Below, in pieces: positions 19,601-27,964 of a stretch of 64,000 nucleotides of DNA. How positions within the stretch are numbered: position 1 is the stretch's first letter; each line of letters opens with the position of its first letter. Source of the DNA: Porphyromonadaceae bacterium UBA7203. Its GTDB lineage: Bacteria; Bacteroidota; Bacteroidia; Bacteroidales; Muribaculaceae. A program made the position numbers and the translations under genes. Under the pieces are notes generated by a model. It had not been told where the DNA came from and searched no databases. It worked only from the letters and a program-made list of their open reading frames with translations. The DNA lies in contig DKUN01000007.1 in the NCBI GenBank assembly GCA_002490725.1, positions 1 to 64,000 of the forward strand, in the 5' to 3' direction.

Positions 19601-20739
19601 GTTTCGGCGCTCCAGAGGCGAGCGTCGGGTATGCTGAAGCTGAGCTGCCGGTTAGCGACAGCGCCGGGGGCCACATCGCCGATTACCTTGGTCACGGCCT
19701 CGGCGACCTTGCCGCCTATCCGGTCGGAATAGAGTTCCACGGGGAATACCTCATACTTGACGGTAGCGCCTTTGAGGGCCTTCTTGCTGAGGTTGCGGAT
19801 GTTGACGTCAACATTGACGGTGGCCTCATCAACCGTGCCAACCGGGTTGGCCTTGCAGCCGATGATGGTTTGGATTCTCATATCCTGAATCTGCACCTGC
19901 GGGGTCGAGGTCAGATAGGTCGAGCGGATAATGCCGGGAAGGCGGAACATGTCCTGCGCCTCGAGGAAAGAGCCGTCGCTATAGCGGTAGACCTCCACGG
20001 CCACCACGTTCTCGCCGCCCTTCGGATTGAGATACTTGGTGATGTTGAACTGGGCGAGATTGCGCGAGTTCTTGCTGAAGCCAACGTATTGGCCGTTGAT
20101 CCACAGATAGAAAAACGAATCCACGCCGTCGAAGTTGATGTAGACCTCGCGGCCCTTCCAGTCGGCGGGCACGGTAAACGTGCGACGATAGGAGCCGACC
20201 TCGTTGCGGTCTTCAAACGTGGTCCACGACTTGTCGCGCGGCTCGCGCATCACGCCTTCGCGCCAGTCGTCGACCTTCACCTGGTGGTAGAATGGCACGG
20301 GCTGGTTCACGTAGATGGGAGTGCCGTATTTCTGCGTGCCGTCGGCCTGCAGGCCCTGCACGTTCCAGCAGCCGGGCACCTGGATGTCATCCCAGCCGGC
20401 GGTGCTGAAGTCGGTCTTGTAGAAGTCGGCCGGACGCTTGTCGGGGTGGTTCACCCAGTTGAACTTCCAGGTACCGTCGAGGCTTTTGTAGTAACGGGAG
20501 TTTTCGGGCAACACTTTCAGCGCGTTTTCAACCGACGAAAAGTTGAAGAAATAGGCGTGGGGCAGCTCCTTGTTGTAGCTGAGCGCCTCACAGTTTTCCC
20601 ACTCGGTACCTACGGGCGCTGCGGCGTCGCCGAAAGCATAACCGCCGAGAGCGAAGTCATGGCCGCCGTCAGGGTCGAGCGCCGCAAACGCGCCCGATGC
20701 CGTCAGGACCAGGATTCCGCTGATGACAAATTTTTTCAT
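16633..20739 (-). CDS. Secreted GH2 beta-galactosidase (LacZ type) with C-terminal discoidin domain
   Basis: A 1368-residue enzyme with a signal peptide (MKKFVISGILVLTASGAFA). I set the start at 20739, because the longer frame to 20859 adds 40 residues encoded by a small tandem repeat and hides the signal. The layout is LacZ-like: sugar-binding, Ig-like, TIM barrel, Ig-like and the small beta-galactosidase domain (about 900-1150). The acid/base is Glu549 (SLGNEAGPG) and the nucleophile Glu612 (ISEYAHSMGN). The last 135 residues (VPLTVTFASAYEPGAGEAS onward, ending FTGLSSQNGADF) form an F5/8 type C carbohydrate-binding domain. It should cleave terminal beta-galactosides in the periplasm or at the surface. 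Own promoter and terminator. Confidence 0.93.
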   Translation of the reverse strand: MKKFVISGILVLTASGAFAALDPDGGHDFALGGYAFGDAAAPVGTEWENCEALSYNKELPHAYFFNFSSVENALKVLPENSRYYKSLDGTWKFNWVNHPDKRPADFYKTDFSTAGWDDIQVPGCWNVQGLQADGTQKYGTPIYVNQPVPFYHQVKVDDWREGVMREPRDKSWTTFEDRNEVGSYRRTFTVPADWKGREVYINFDGVDSFFYLWINGQYVGFSKNSRNLAQFNITKYLNPKGGENVVAVEVYRYSDGSFLEAQDMFRLPGIIRSTYLTSTPQVQIQDMRIQTIIGCKANPVGTVDEATVNVDVNIRNLSKKALKGATVKYEVFPVELYSDRIGGKVAEAVTKVIGDVAPGAVANRQLSFSIPDARLWSAETPNRYVLVAQLLDKKGKVIETVSSYFGVREVEIRDTPANEDEFGLAGRYFYVNNRPVKLKGVNRHENNLSTGHTISREQMEQEAMIMKRGNINHVRNCHYNDDPYWYIVCDKYGIYLEDEANIESHEYYYGKESLSHPKEWRDAHVARNVEMVRAHMNHPSIVIWSLGNEAGPGNNFVEAYKAIKANDTTRPVQYERNNDIVDMGSNQYPSIPWVRSAVKGQMGIKYPFHISEYAHSMGNALGGFADYWEAMESTNFFCGGAIWDWVDQALWNHTADGTKYMGYGGDFGDRPNDGMFCMNGILFPDFSPKPAYEEVKKVHQYVGVKPVDMTKGVVEVFNKNYFTTLDDLSPRWILTRNGVEVARGNAVNRPRMAVGPRESQTWSIPYDYDKIAADKDGEYFVTLQFLLNEDKPWAKAGYVQAAEQLAVKAPEAFAAIAPAGSAPSLVETDATNTVSGNGFNVEFDNATGSIRSLTYGGNQIITPGNGPVLNAFRAPVDNDTPLMRKWFAIGLNNLAHKVISNKSYVREDGAVVLQYLVESQSPHSYAVSGGGRSGQYTPVAGRELGPDDFKFTTNQTWTVYPDGSIELQSAINSNDPAQILPRLGYAMTLPSDYSDYTYYGRGPVNNFNDREASQFVGLYKQTVADQFVHFPKPQSMGNREDVRWNALTDKLGNGIQFVALDGVMSASAMPWSDIDMMVAAHPYELPQSKGTTVHIDKKVLGLGGASCGQGITLEEGQVPAVSQTFGFVIRPVSASTDLQQSACVSAAGDRPLCISRDRVGNVTITTSNPDAEILYNVEPLGKKVAPARKRGPKGVAYNGPIALREGGRLTAWDARYPNLQTVIEYPKVERVPLTVTFASAYEPGAGEASYLVDGDSGTFWHTTYGVTVALYPHWVEFDCSEPKEIKGFTYLPRQDGGWNGDIKDWKFEVSEDGKTWTEAGQGTFPHSKEEHRVMLAKPVRARYVRFTGLSSQNGADFAGGAEFNVLAD

Positions 20740-20782
20740 TGATAACAGATTTAACGAACGTTGTGATTGATGATATTTGTCG

Positions 20783-20813
20783 CGAAGATACAAAAATTTA
20801 CCGAACTCTCCAA
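20783..20813 (-). promoter_or_regulatory. Promoter of the large GH2 gene
   Basis: On the minus strand TTG, exactly 20 nt, TATCTTCG, one base off consensus. The start codon is about 45 nt downstream. Confidence 0.55.
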
Positions 20814-20822
20814 GGGGAAGCC

Positions 20823-20851
20823 GATTATTCCCCTGATTATTCCCCTGATTA
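20823..20851. repeat. Short 12-bp tandem repeat
   Basis: GATTATTCCCCT occurs twice in tandem plus a partial third copy (GATTA), just upstream of the GH2 promoter. The copy number may vary between strains. Confidence 0.7.
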
Positions 20852-20932
20852 CTGCGCACGCATCATCTATCTATTAACGGTAACATCCAGTAATTTGGGA
20901 TATAATCGACTCCTACTGCAATAAGATTCTAC

Positions 20933-21727
20933 TCATTCTAAATTGCCGGTAATCCAAGAAACGACATCAGCAATAGCCCGGGCATTTAGCCTCGATGCTT
21001 GCGGCTTTTTGTCGCCAATGAAAGGAATGTTGGAGTCGTTATCACTAATCCGGAGACAATAGCCTGTACGAGGGTACACACGTATAAGATTCTTTGCAGA
21101 CAGAGGCAGACTTTCCTCCACACTCATACTGTTGGCATACCATTCGGCAATAGCGTCCGCCGTGCCGAATGCGCAAAATGTAGGGCAGGTTATTCTGCGG
21201 AGGTATTGATATGGCTGATATGACAATAATTCTTTGAAGTCCGCAGGTATAATCCCGCCGGTTTTACCACGGGAAATTTCGGCCAGGATATCCTTGCGGA
21301 CAGATGAAGAAAACTCCGGGTCAATAAAGAATGTTGACGAAGTGAATAAACGTTTGGCAATTTCTGAGCCATTTATTCCTACGCCTGATATTAAAACCAA
21401 AAACTTTGGCCGGCTTTCAGAGGCTCAAATGGTTGCTGCCGCGGAGCCAAAGGTCCCTGAGCCGATAATTGCATAACTATCTTCTTTATTTGAGGTCTTC
21501 TGGATTGAGTCAAGCATGTTTTGATATTTTGCAACGGCTTTCGATATACTTCCGTCAGTTATCGAGATTGGTATAATCCTGGCTTGAATCTTGTTTGTTA
21601 TCGTGTCAGATGGTGCTGACTCATACTTATTTGAAACAAAAGAAAAAATCGTCAAATCTGAACCTAAACAACTTAATGAGCTGACAAAAAGACAGATTGC
21701 GCATAAAATAGATTTGGTGTGTCGCAT
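20933..21727 (-). pseudogene. Decayed alpha/beta-hydrolase-like exported protein with internal TGA
   Basis: A single frame from 21727 to 20933 is interrupted by an in-frame TGA at 21425-21427. Before it: a signal peptide (MRHTKSILCAICLFVSSLSC) and a helix-rich stretch ending in IIGSGTFGSAAAT. After it the same frame continues ASESRPKFLVLISGVGINGS and on to SWITGNLE. The FLVLISGVG strand and the later TCPTFCAFGTADAI resemble the alpha/beta-hydrolase fold of S9-like esterases. At the expected nucleophile elbow (GxSxG) the serine is absent (GSGTFG), and no clear catalytic His is found. The stop and the lost residues both point to decay; a C-to-T change of CGA would make the TGA. The fold assignment is tentative. 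Confidence 0.55.
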
Positions 21728-21733
21728 AATAAT

Positions 21734-21832
21734 TTAATTTGAGTACATATGTTCCTTAAGATATTCCATACCAAGTTGCGTAGCTTCCTGCTCAAAAGGC
21801 TGATTTAGGTGTATACTCTTATATGCATTCGT
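21734..21832 (-). pseudogene. Possible C-terminal gene remnant
   Basis: A 32-codon stretch on the minus strand, closed upstream by a stop, translates to SIHLNQPFEQEATQLGMEYL followed by KEHMYSN and a stop. The composition and helix-like pattern look like the true end of a protein rather than noise. It sits just ahead of the decayed hydrolase and may be the tail of its former neighbour. I cannot name a family. Confidence 0.3.
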
Positions 21833-22056
21833 TCAGCACATTTCTTTGTTCAGCCAATCTGATTAAATCAGACACGGCCGCAATTTAACAATAATATTTA
21901 ACTTGTGCAAGCCGGCATAGTAAAATTCCAGGGCCATTATGCTATTAAACATCGTATTGGTTAGCTATCATACTGTGCACCCTTCCGAATTGCGCCGTGA
22001 CAGTGGCCTTACATTTCCTGCAACCGTGAGGATTTCCGGAAAATAAGGGCGGGGGC
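21833..22056. other. Intergenic sequence before glgB, no gene seen
   Basis: No reading frame with recognisable protein content. It precedes the glgB promoter. Confidence 0.4.
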
Positions 22057-22087
22057 TTGCACGGATGAAATAAAAAGGGTATATTTG
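22057..22087 (+). promoter_or_regulatory. Promoter of the glgB operon
   Basis: TTG (22057-22059), exactly 20 nt, TATATTTG (22080-22087): full consensus, 27 nt before the start codon. Confidence 0.65.
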
Positions 22088-22114
22088 CGATTGACTTACC
22101 AAAATTCCCAGCCC

Positions 22115-24151
22115 ATGAAAACTGATAAACCCAAGCGCAAATCGCGCCTGAAACTGATTAAGAAAGACCCCTGGCTCGAACCGTTTGCCGACGCCATCGA
22201 AGGGCGCCATCAGGACGCAATCGACAAAGAGGCTGAACTGACTTCCGCCTCAGGTTCGCTAAGGGAGTTTGCCAACGCCCACAACTACTTTGGCCTTCAC
22301 CGCGAAGATAACGGCAAGTGGGTGTTTCGCGAATGGGCTCCGAACGCCACCGCCATAACCCTGATCGGCGACTTCAACAACTGGCAGCCCGACAAAAAAT
22401 ATGCCCTGAAACGGCTTAAAGGCTCCGACGGTGTGTGGGAAGGCCGGTTCGGCTCGCGCGCGCTGAAACACGGCCAGTATTTCAAAATGCTCGTCGAATG
22501 GCCCGGAGGCAGCGGCGAACGCATTCCCGCCTACGCCACCCGAGTTGTCCAGGCACCCGACTCCCCGATATTCTCAGCTCAGGTCTGGGCTCCGGCCGAG
22601 CCATATAAATGGAAGAAAAAACGCTTCATTCCAAACGTCAGCCCGCTGCTGATTTACGAATGCCACATCGGCATGGCTCAGGAAAAAGAAGGCATCGGCT
22701 CCTACGAGGAATTCCGAACCAACATATTGCCGCGCGTGGCCGCCGACGGGTATAACTGCATCCAGATAATGGCCATTCAGGAACACCCATATTACGGCTC
22801 GTTCGGCTATCACGTCAGCAGCTTCTTTGCCGCATCGAGCAAGTTCGGCACACCCGAGGAGCTCAAGGCGCTCATCGACGACGCCCACTCGCGCGGAATC
22901 GCCGTCATAATGGATATCGTGCACTCCCACGCCGTTAAAAACGAAGTCGAGGGGCTCGGACGCCTCGACGGCTCGCGCGACCTCTACTTCTACGGCGACG
23001 GCCGCCGCGAGCATCCGGCCTGGGACTCGCTCTGCTTCGACTACGGCAAGAACGAAGTGCTCCACTTCCTGCTGAGCAACTGCAAATTCTGGCTCGATGA
23101 ATATCACTTCGACGGCTTCCGCTTCGACGGCGTGACATCGATGCTATATTATAACCACGGACTCGGCCAGGCCTTTGGCGGCTATGACGACTACTATAAC
23201 GGCGGCCAGGACGTCAACGCAATAACATACCTGACGCTGGCCAACAAACTGATCCACTCGGTCAACCGCCGTGCCATCACCATTGCCGAAGAAATGAGCG
23301 GCATGCCCGGTCTGGCCGTACCGTTCAAGGACGGCGGCATCGGCTTCGACTACCGCATGGCCATGGGCATTCCCGACTACTGGATCAAAACCCTCAAGGA
23401 GAAAAAAGACGAAGACTGGCACCCGACATCCATCTTCTGGGAGCTGACCAACCGCCGCGCCGACGAAAAGACCATCAGCTACGTTGAGAGCCACGACCAG
23501 GCCCTGGTCGGAGACAAAACGGTGATTTTCCGCCTGATGGACGCCGACATGTACTGGCACATGAGCCGCGACGACGAGAACCCGGTCATAGCGCGCGGCA
23601 TGGCGCTACACAAAATGATTCGCCTCGTGACTCTCGGCACAATCAACGGCGGCTATCTCAACTTCATGGGCAACGAGTGGGGCCACCCGGAGTGGATTGA
23701 CTTTCCGCGCGAGGGCAACGGCTGGAGCTATAAGTATGCACGCCGCCAGTGGGATCTGGTCAATGCCGACTATTTGAAATACTTCATGCTCAACAACTTC
23801 GACAACGCAATGATCAGCACCGTCAGCAGCGTCGAAAACTTCGAGCAGACTCCGGTTGTGAAACTTTGGGAAAAAGACTCCGACCAGGTGCTGGCATTCA
23901 TGCGCGGCGACCTCGTGTTCGTGTTCAACTTCTCGCCCGTCAACGCCTATAACGGCTACGGCATTCTTGCCCCCGCGGGCGAATATGTCGGCGTCATGTC
24001 GACCGACCAACCCGAATTCGGCGGCTACGGCAACATTGACCTGCAAACCCGCCATCTGACACAGTTTGACCAGCTCTACGCCCCCGCCGGACGCGAATGG
24101 CTCAAACTATACCTGCCTCCACGCACCGCCATGGTGCTCCGCAAAATCTGA
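22115..24151 (+). CDS. glgB: 1,4-alpha-glucan branching enzyme
   Basis: A 678-residue GH13 branching enzyme that makes alpha-1,6 branches in glycogen. The CBM48-type domain occupies about residues 60-160 (FREWAPNATAITLIGDFNNW). In the TIM barrel the nucleophile is Asp338 (FRFDGV), the acid/base Glu392 (IAEEMSG) and the conserved His460-Asp461 lies in VESHDQ. A C-terminal beta-sandwich follows. It is of the eukaryotic-like GH13_8 type, shorter than the enterobacterial enzyme. The start is at MKTDKPKRK (22115); earlier codons lie inside the promoter. The next gene starts 4 nt after its stop. No other glg genes are in the window. Confidence 0.95.
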   Translation: MKTDKPKRKSRLKLIKKDPWLEPFADAIEGRHQDAIDKEAELTSASGSLREFANAHNYFGLHREDNGKWVFREWAPNATAITLIGDFNNWQPDKKYALKRLKGSDGVWEGRFGSRALKHGQYFKMLVEWPGGSGERIPAYATRVVQAPDSPIFSAQVWAPAEPYKWKKKRFIPNVSPLLIYECHIGMAQEKEGIGSYEEFRTNILPRVAADGYNCIQIMAIQEHPYYGSFGYHVSSFFAASSKFGTPEELKALIDDAHSRGIAVIMDIVHSHAVKNEVEGLGRLDGSRDLYFYGDGRREHPAWDSLCFDYGKNEVLHFLLSNCKFWLDEYHFDGFRFDGVTSMLYYNHGLGQAFGGYDDYYNGGQDVNAITYLTLANKLIHSVNRRAITIAEEMSGMPGLAVPFKDGGIGFDYRMAMGIPDYWIKTLKEKKDEDWHPTSIFWELTNRRADEKTISYVESHDQALVGDKTVIFRLMDADMYWHMSRDDENPVIARGMALHKMIRLVTLGTINGGYLNFMGNEWGHPEWIDFPREGNGWSYKYARRQWDLVNADYLKYFMLNNFDNAMISTVSSVENFEQTPVVKLWEKDSDQVLAFMRGDLVFVFNFSPVNAYNGYGILAPAGEYVGVMSTDQPEFGGYGNIDLQTRHLTQFDQLYAPAGREWLKLYLPPRTAMVLRKI

Positions 24152-24155
24152 GTCC

Positions 24156-25139
24156 ATGAGCGAACGGAGCAATCCGAAAATAAGCATTGTCGTGCCGGTC
24201 TATAACGTCGGCGCGACTTTGCTTACTGCATGTATCGAGAGCGCGCTGGCCCAGACATTCAACGACTTCGAGCTGATTCTGGTCGACGACGCGTCGACCG
24301 ACAAATCGGCCGATATCTGCGAGGCCTACACCCTGACCGACCCGCGCGTCAGACTTCTGCGGCTCGAAAGCAACCGGGGCCTGCCCGGCGCCCGCAATGC
24401 CGGAGTCGACATTTCGCGCGGCGAATTTATCTGCTTCCTCGATGGCGACGACCGGCTCCACCCCTCCATGCTGGAACGTCTCGCGGGCCTGTCCTCACGC
24501 TGCGACGCCGGCATCATCGGCTGCGGATTTCAGCGCACGGCGCCACTCGGCCCGATTCCGGAAGTCGAGTTTTCAGATGGCAACCTGTATTTCATGGCGC
24601 CACACCGCGCCATCGCCGACGCCCTTTATCAAAACCTGCTCAACCACTCGGCCTGGGGCAAGCTCTACAGACGTCAGATCTGCATTGACGAACCCTTCCG
24701 GCCCGGAGGTTATGAAGACCTGCGCTCATTCTACCACATGTTTCTGCGCGCCGGCCAAATAGCCTGGACCTCGGAGCCGCTCTATCTTTACACCGAGAAT
24801 CCGACAAGCTATCTCCACACGTTCAATCCGGCGCGGGCCGTAGTGCTCGACGTTACCGAAGAGATTGTCGACTACATGGAGCGCAACATGCCCGAACTCA
24901 CGCCCGCCGCGCGCGACCGCGCCCTGAGCGCCGCCTTCAACATTCTCAACCTCATGACTGTCAACCGGTGTGACGAGCCCGCAATTGCCGCCCGCTGCCG
25001 TTCGACGATTCGCCGCTACAGGCTCCGGTCGCTGATTAACAGACATGTGCGCCTGAAAAACAAAATCGGAATCCTGACGACATATCTGGGCGGCTTCGGC
25101 CTGCTCGCTCTGGCCACACGAATTTACCCACCCAAATGA
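24156..25139 (+). CDS. Glycosyltransferase family 2
   Basis: A 327-residue GT-A fold transferase. The N-terminal half holds ISIVVPVYN at about 10-17, VDDASTD at 43-49, the donor-site NRGLPGARNAG and the metal-binding LDGDD (Asp96-Asp99). The C-terminal part is helical with a short hydrophobic tail. It is tightly packed behind glgB (4-nt gap) and overlaps the CDF gene by 4 nt. The operon mixes functions, so the context does not reveal its acceptor; a cell-surface glycan is most likely. The start at 24156 was chosen over one inside glgB (24066), which lies upstream of the family's usual N-terminus. Confidence 0.9.
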   Translation: MSERSNPKISIVVPVYNVGATLLTACIESALAQTFNDFELILVDDASTDKSADICEAYTLTDPRVRLLRLESNRGLPGARNAGVDISRGEFICFLDGDDRLHPSMLERLAGLSSRCDAGIIGCGFQRTAPLGPIPEVEFSDGNLYFMAPHRAIADALYQNLLNHSAWGKLYRRQICIDEPFRPGGYEDLRSFYHMFLRAGQIAWTSEPLYLYTENPTSYLHTFNPARAVVLDVTEEIVDYMERNMPELTPAARDRALSAAFNILNLMTVNRCDEPAIAARCRSTIRRYRLRSLINRHVRLKNKIGILTTYLGGFGLLALATRIYPPK

Positions 25140-26041
25140 GCCGCACCCGCGAAATATACCGCATCACACTGGTAGGCAGCGTTGTCAACGCCCTGCTCAC
25201 GGCCTTTAAGTTCTTTGCCGGAATCGTCGGCCACAGTTCGGCCATGATTGCCGACGCCATCCACTCGCTGTCGGACTTCATCACCGACGTCGTGGTCATT
25301 CTATTTGTGCGTATTGCCGGCAAGCCTCAAGACGAAAACCACGACTACGGCCATGGCAAATATGAAACCCTGGCAGCGGTCGTTGTCGGCATAATGCTTG
25401 GATGCGCAGGTGCCTACATGCTCGCCGACGGAGTCGTGACGATTGTGAAAATACTGGCCGACGGACTCGTGCCCGACGCCCCAAACTACTGGGCGCTATC
25501 GGCAGCCGCACTGTCGATTCTGCTCAAGGAAACGCTCTATCGCTATACCATGGCAGGCAGCCGCAGGCTCGACTCTCAGGCCCTGCGCGCCAACGCGTGG
25601 CATCACCGCAGCGACGCCTTCACCTCCATAGCCACTCTCGCAGGCATTGCCGGAGCCATGCTGCCCGGCGTGCATTGGCGCATACTCGACCCCATAGCCG
25701 CCACAGTTGTAAGCCTCTTCATAATCAAGGCGGCGGCAGGCCTGATCAAGCCGAATCTCGACGAACTGCTCGAAAGTTCTCTGCCCGCAGCCGAAAAGGA
25801 GCGCATTGCCGACATTATAACCTCGACCCCCGGAGTGGTCAGAATTCACCGCCTGCGCACACGCCGCATAGGCAACGCCGCCGCAATCGAGGTTCACATC
25901 AAACTGCCGGCCGACATGCCGCTGGCCACGGCCCACGACATAGCCACAGAAGTCGAGCGCCGCCTGAAAAGCGAACTCGGCCCCGCGACCCACACGGCCA
26001 TACACATGGAACCCGCCTATCCGTCAGACGGCAAAGGTTAA
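25136..26041 (+). CDS. Cation diffusion facilitator (divalent metal exporter)
   Basis: A 301-residue CDF transporter with six predicted membrane helices followed by a cytoplasmic domain (about 210-300). The transport-site residues are present: Asp47 and Asp51 in HSLSDFITD (helix 2) and His156 and Asp160 in HHRSDAF (helix 5), the FieF/ZitB arrangement for zinc, iron or similar ions. It overlaps the GT2 gene by 4 nt (ATGA), and its end overlaps the end of the convergent histidine kinase gene by 18 nt. Metal specificity cannot be fixed from sequence. Confidence 0.93.
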   Translation: MSRTREIYRITLVGSVVNALLTAFKFFAGIVGHSSAMIADAIHSLSDFITDVVVILFVRIAGKPQDENHDYGHGKYETLAAVVVGIMLGCAGAYMLADGVVTIVKILADGLVPDAPNYWALSAAALSILLKETLYRYTMAGSRRLDSQALRANAWHHRSDAFTSIATLAGIAGAMLPGVHWRILDPIAATVVSLFIIKAAAGLIKPNLDELLESSLPAAEKERIADIITSTPGVVRIHRLRTRRIGNAAAIEVHIKLPADMPLATAHDIATEVERRLKSELGPATHTAIHMEPAYPSDGKG

Positions 26042-27163
26042 CCTGAATGTTACCGGGTCAGCGAGCCGCACAAGCGTCAGCGAACCGCCGAAGGCCGTCA
26101 TCATGCGGCGGCTCAGACTCAGGCCGATGCCACTGCCTTCGTGGCGCGTGGTGAAAAAGGGAGTGAAGATTTCGGCTGCCAGCTCTTCGGAAACCGGAGC
26201 GCCGTCGTTGGCCACATCAATCACCCCGGGACGCGCTGTAATGGTGATTCGGCCCGCTCCGGCCTGCACGGCATTGGTGCAGAGATTGGCCAGAACGCGT
26301 CCGAGCATAGCCTCGTCGGCGGTGACGGTCATTGCCGGAACCACACTCCACCGCATCTGCGGAAACAGGGCCGCCGTGTGGCGTATGATTGCCTCGACAT
26401 CGACCTCGCGCAACTCAGGGCGCGGCAGCTGGGCCACACTGCGGTATGCTTCGACAAACCTCACCAATCCGCGGCTCGTGGCTCCGATGGCTTCCAGCCC
26501 CTCGCGGCGCTCCGACTCGCAGTCGGGCGGCAGGGCCAGCAGCGTTTCGCTGAGCGAAATTACCGGCGCCAGCGAGTTCATGATTTCATGGGCCAGAGTG
26601 CGCGTGAGCCGTTCCCAGGCAGCCGCCTCGCAGGCCTCAAGCTCGCGCGAAATGTCGGCAAGGGAATATATGCGCAACTCGCGGTCGTTGACCTTCAGGC
26701 CCGCAACCTGCAGCGTCAGCCCCAGCGAAGCCCCGACAACGAGGCGTCGGCCGGGCTCGGCGGCAGCAACAGCCCCGGGCAGCGACGGATCGATGCGACC
26801 AAGCTGCGACAGGTGGGTCAGCACCGTGAGTCCCAGCAACTTCAGCGCCGAGGCATTACAGGTCGTAACGAATCCGCGCGAATCGGCCACAATCATGCCC
26901 ACGTCGGCCTTGTCGAGAATCACGCCATAGTAAAGGTCGGCCTGCTCGGCTTGACAGCGCGCGGCGCCGAGAATTTCGGCAATGCGGTTGAGAATGTGGT
27001 TAACGCTTCGGTTGCGGCGAAAGCGCACTGACGTGTCGCCGTTTTCGAGCGCCTCGAGCAGCAGCCTGACGTTGGCATCCTTGCGCCTGTTGCCGGCCAG
27101 CAGAACCACCGCCGCCACAATGGCCGCCGCGGCCACACCCCACGCAACCCAGAGCGCACTCAT
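26024..27163 (-). CDS. Sensor histidine kinase (NtrB/PrrB-like) with one transmembrane helix
   Basis: A 379-residue kinase: one membrane helix at about residues 4-24, a PAS domain at about 78-175 (LDKADVGMIVADSRG), then the H-box with phospho-acceptor His192 (LAHEIMNSLAP), the N-box (LANLCTNAVQAG) and the ATP-lid and G-boxes (FFTTRHEGSGIGLSLSRRMM). There is no periplasmic sensor domain, so the signal is probably sensed in the cytoplasm or membrane. It starts within the last 4 nt of the response regulator gene, and its 3' end overlaps the CDF gene tail to tail. It should phosphorylate the regulator at Asp56. The signal is unknown. Confidence 0.92.
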   Translation of the reverse strand: MSALWVAWGVAAAAIVAAVVLLAGNRRKDANVRLLLEALENGDTSVRFRRNRSVNHILNRIAEILGAARCQAEQADLYYGVILDKADVGMIVADSRGFVTTCNASALKLLGLTVLTHLSQLGRIDPSLPGAVAAAEPGRRLVVGASLGLTLQVAGLKVNDRELRIYSLADISRELEACEAAAWERLTRTLAHEIMNSLAPVISLSETLLALPPDCESERREGLEAIGATSRGLVRFVEAYRSVAQLPRPELREVDVEAIIRHTAALFPQMRWSVVPAMTVTADEAMLGRVLANLCTNAVQAGAGRITITARPGVIDVANDGAPVSEELAAEIFTPFFTTRHEGSGIGLSLSRRMMTAFGGSLTLVRLADPVTFRLTFAV

Positions 27164-27738
27164 AGGCCGTAGCGTTTAATCTTGTTATAGAGCGTCTGGC
27201 GCGAAATGCCCAGCCGCGCGGCCACACGCGTCATGTTGCCGCGCTCCTCCACAATGGCGCGCTCAATGCGTTCGCGCTCCATTGCGGCAAGCGAGTCGGC
27301 CCCCGCCTCGGCCTGAGGCTCTACAGCCGATGCCTCAGTCGCCGCCGGTCCGGCCGGTTCCGACACCCTCAGCAGAGTGTCGACGAGCTCGGTGTTATCC
27401 CACGGCTTTACAATGAACTCCGCCGCACCCGCCTTGATGCCCTGCACGGCAAGGCGTATATCGGCATAGGCGGTGAACAGAACCACCGGCACGGCGGGCA
27501 CCTCCTCGCGCAGGCGTCCGAGCCAGTAAAAGCCCTCGTTGCCGTTATTGACCGCCGATTTGAAGTTCATATCAAGCAGCACGCAGTCAGGATTTTCAGC
27601 CTTGACAGTCGCAAGCAGATGCACGGGCGACGTCAGCGTAACCACCCGCTCGAAAAACGGACGCAGCAGCAAACTGACCGCCGTCAGCGCCGACCGGTTG
27701 TCGTCTGCCACGACTATACTTTTTCTTCTATACTTCAT
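27160..27738 (-). CDS. Response regulator: receiver plus Fis helix-turn-helix, no AAA+ domain
   Basis: A 192-residue regulator. Residues about 5-120 are a receiver with Asp56 as phospho-acceptor, the acidic pair ADDN at 11-14, Thr in LFTAYAD and Lys in VKPWD. After a linker of about 30 residues rich in Ala, Glu and Pro come residues 150-192, a Fis-type helix-turn-helix (GNMTRVAARLGISRQTLYNK). NtrC-type relatives in this phylum normally place an AAA+ domain between these parts; here it is missing, so the protein looks like the RegA/PrrA/ActR design and would not activate sigma-54. The start at 27738 is the family start; a Met 13 codons upstream is less likely. Confidence 0.9.
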   Translation of the reverse strand: MKYRRKSIVVADDNRSALTAVSLLLRPFFERVVTLTSPVHLLATVKAENPDCVLLDMNFKSAVNNGNEGFYWLGRLREEVPAVPVVLFTAYADIRLAVQGIKAGAAEFIVKPWDNTELVDTLLRVSEPAGPAATEASAVEPQAEAGADSLAAMERERIERAIVEERGNMTRVAARLGISRQTLYNKIKRYGL

Positions 27739-27964
27739 TGACCGCAAATTTAATCTTTTTTTTCCGATTTGGAGCAAATTTTATAATTTGACGCGATTTT
27801 ACTTCATGATTTGACGGATTTCGGGCAGCGCACTGTCTAATATGTTGACAGTTTGCACAGCGACAACCCACGCATCACACTGATTGAGAGCAAGTTACAA
27901 AACAATGTGGTTTTTATCCGTTATATTGCCTGAAAACAATTAACTTTACACCATCATATATATT

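Noticed and set aside
18052..20742. Two long plus-strand open frames (356 and 538 codons) across the GH2 gene
   Set aside because: They lie antisense to a clear GH2 enzyme with all catalytic motifs; the long frames result from GC-rich codon bias.
21425..21427. Selenocysteine at the internal TGA of the hydrolase
   Set aside because: No SECIS-like hairpin is evident and the protein has also lost its catalytic residues, so decay is simpler.
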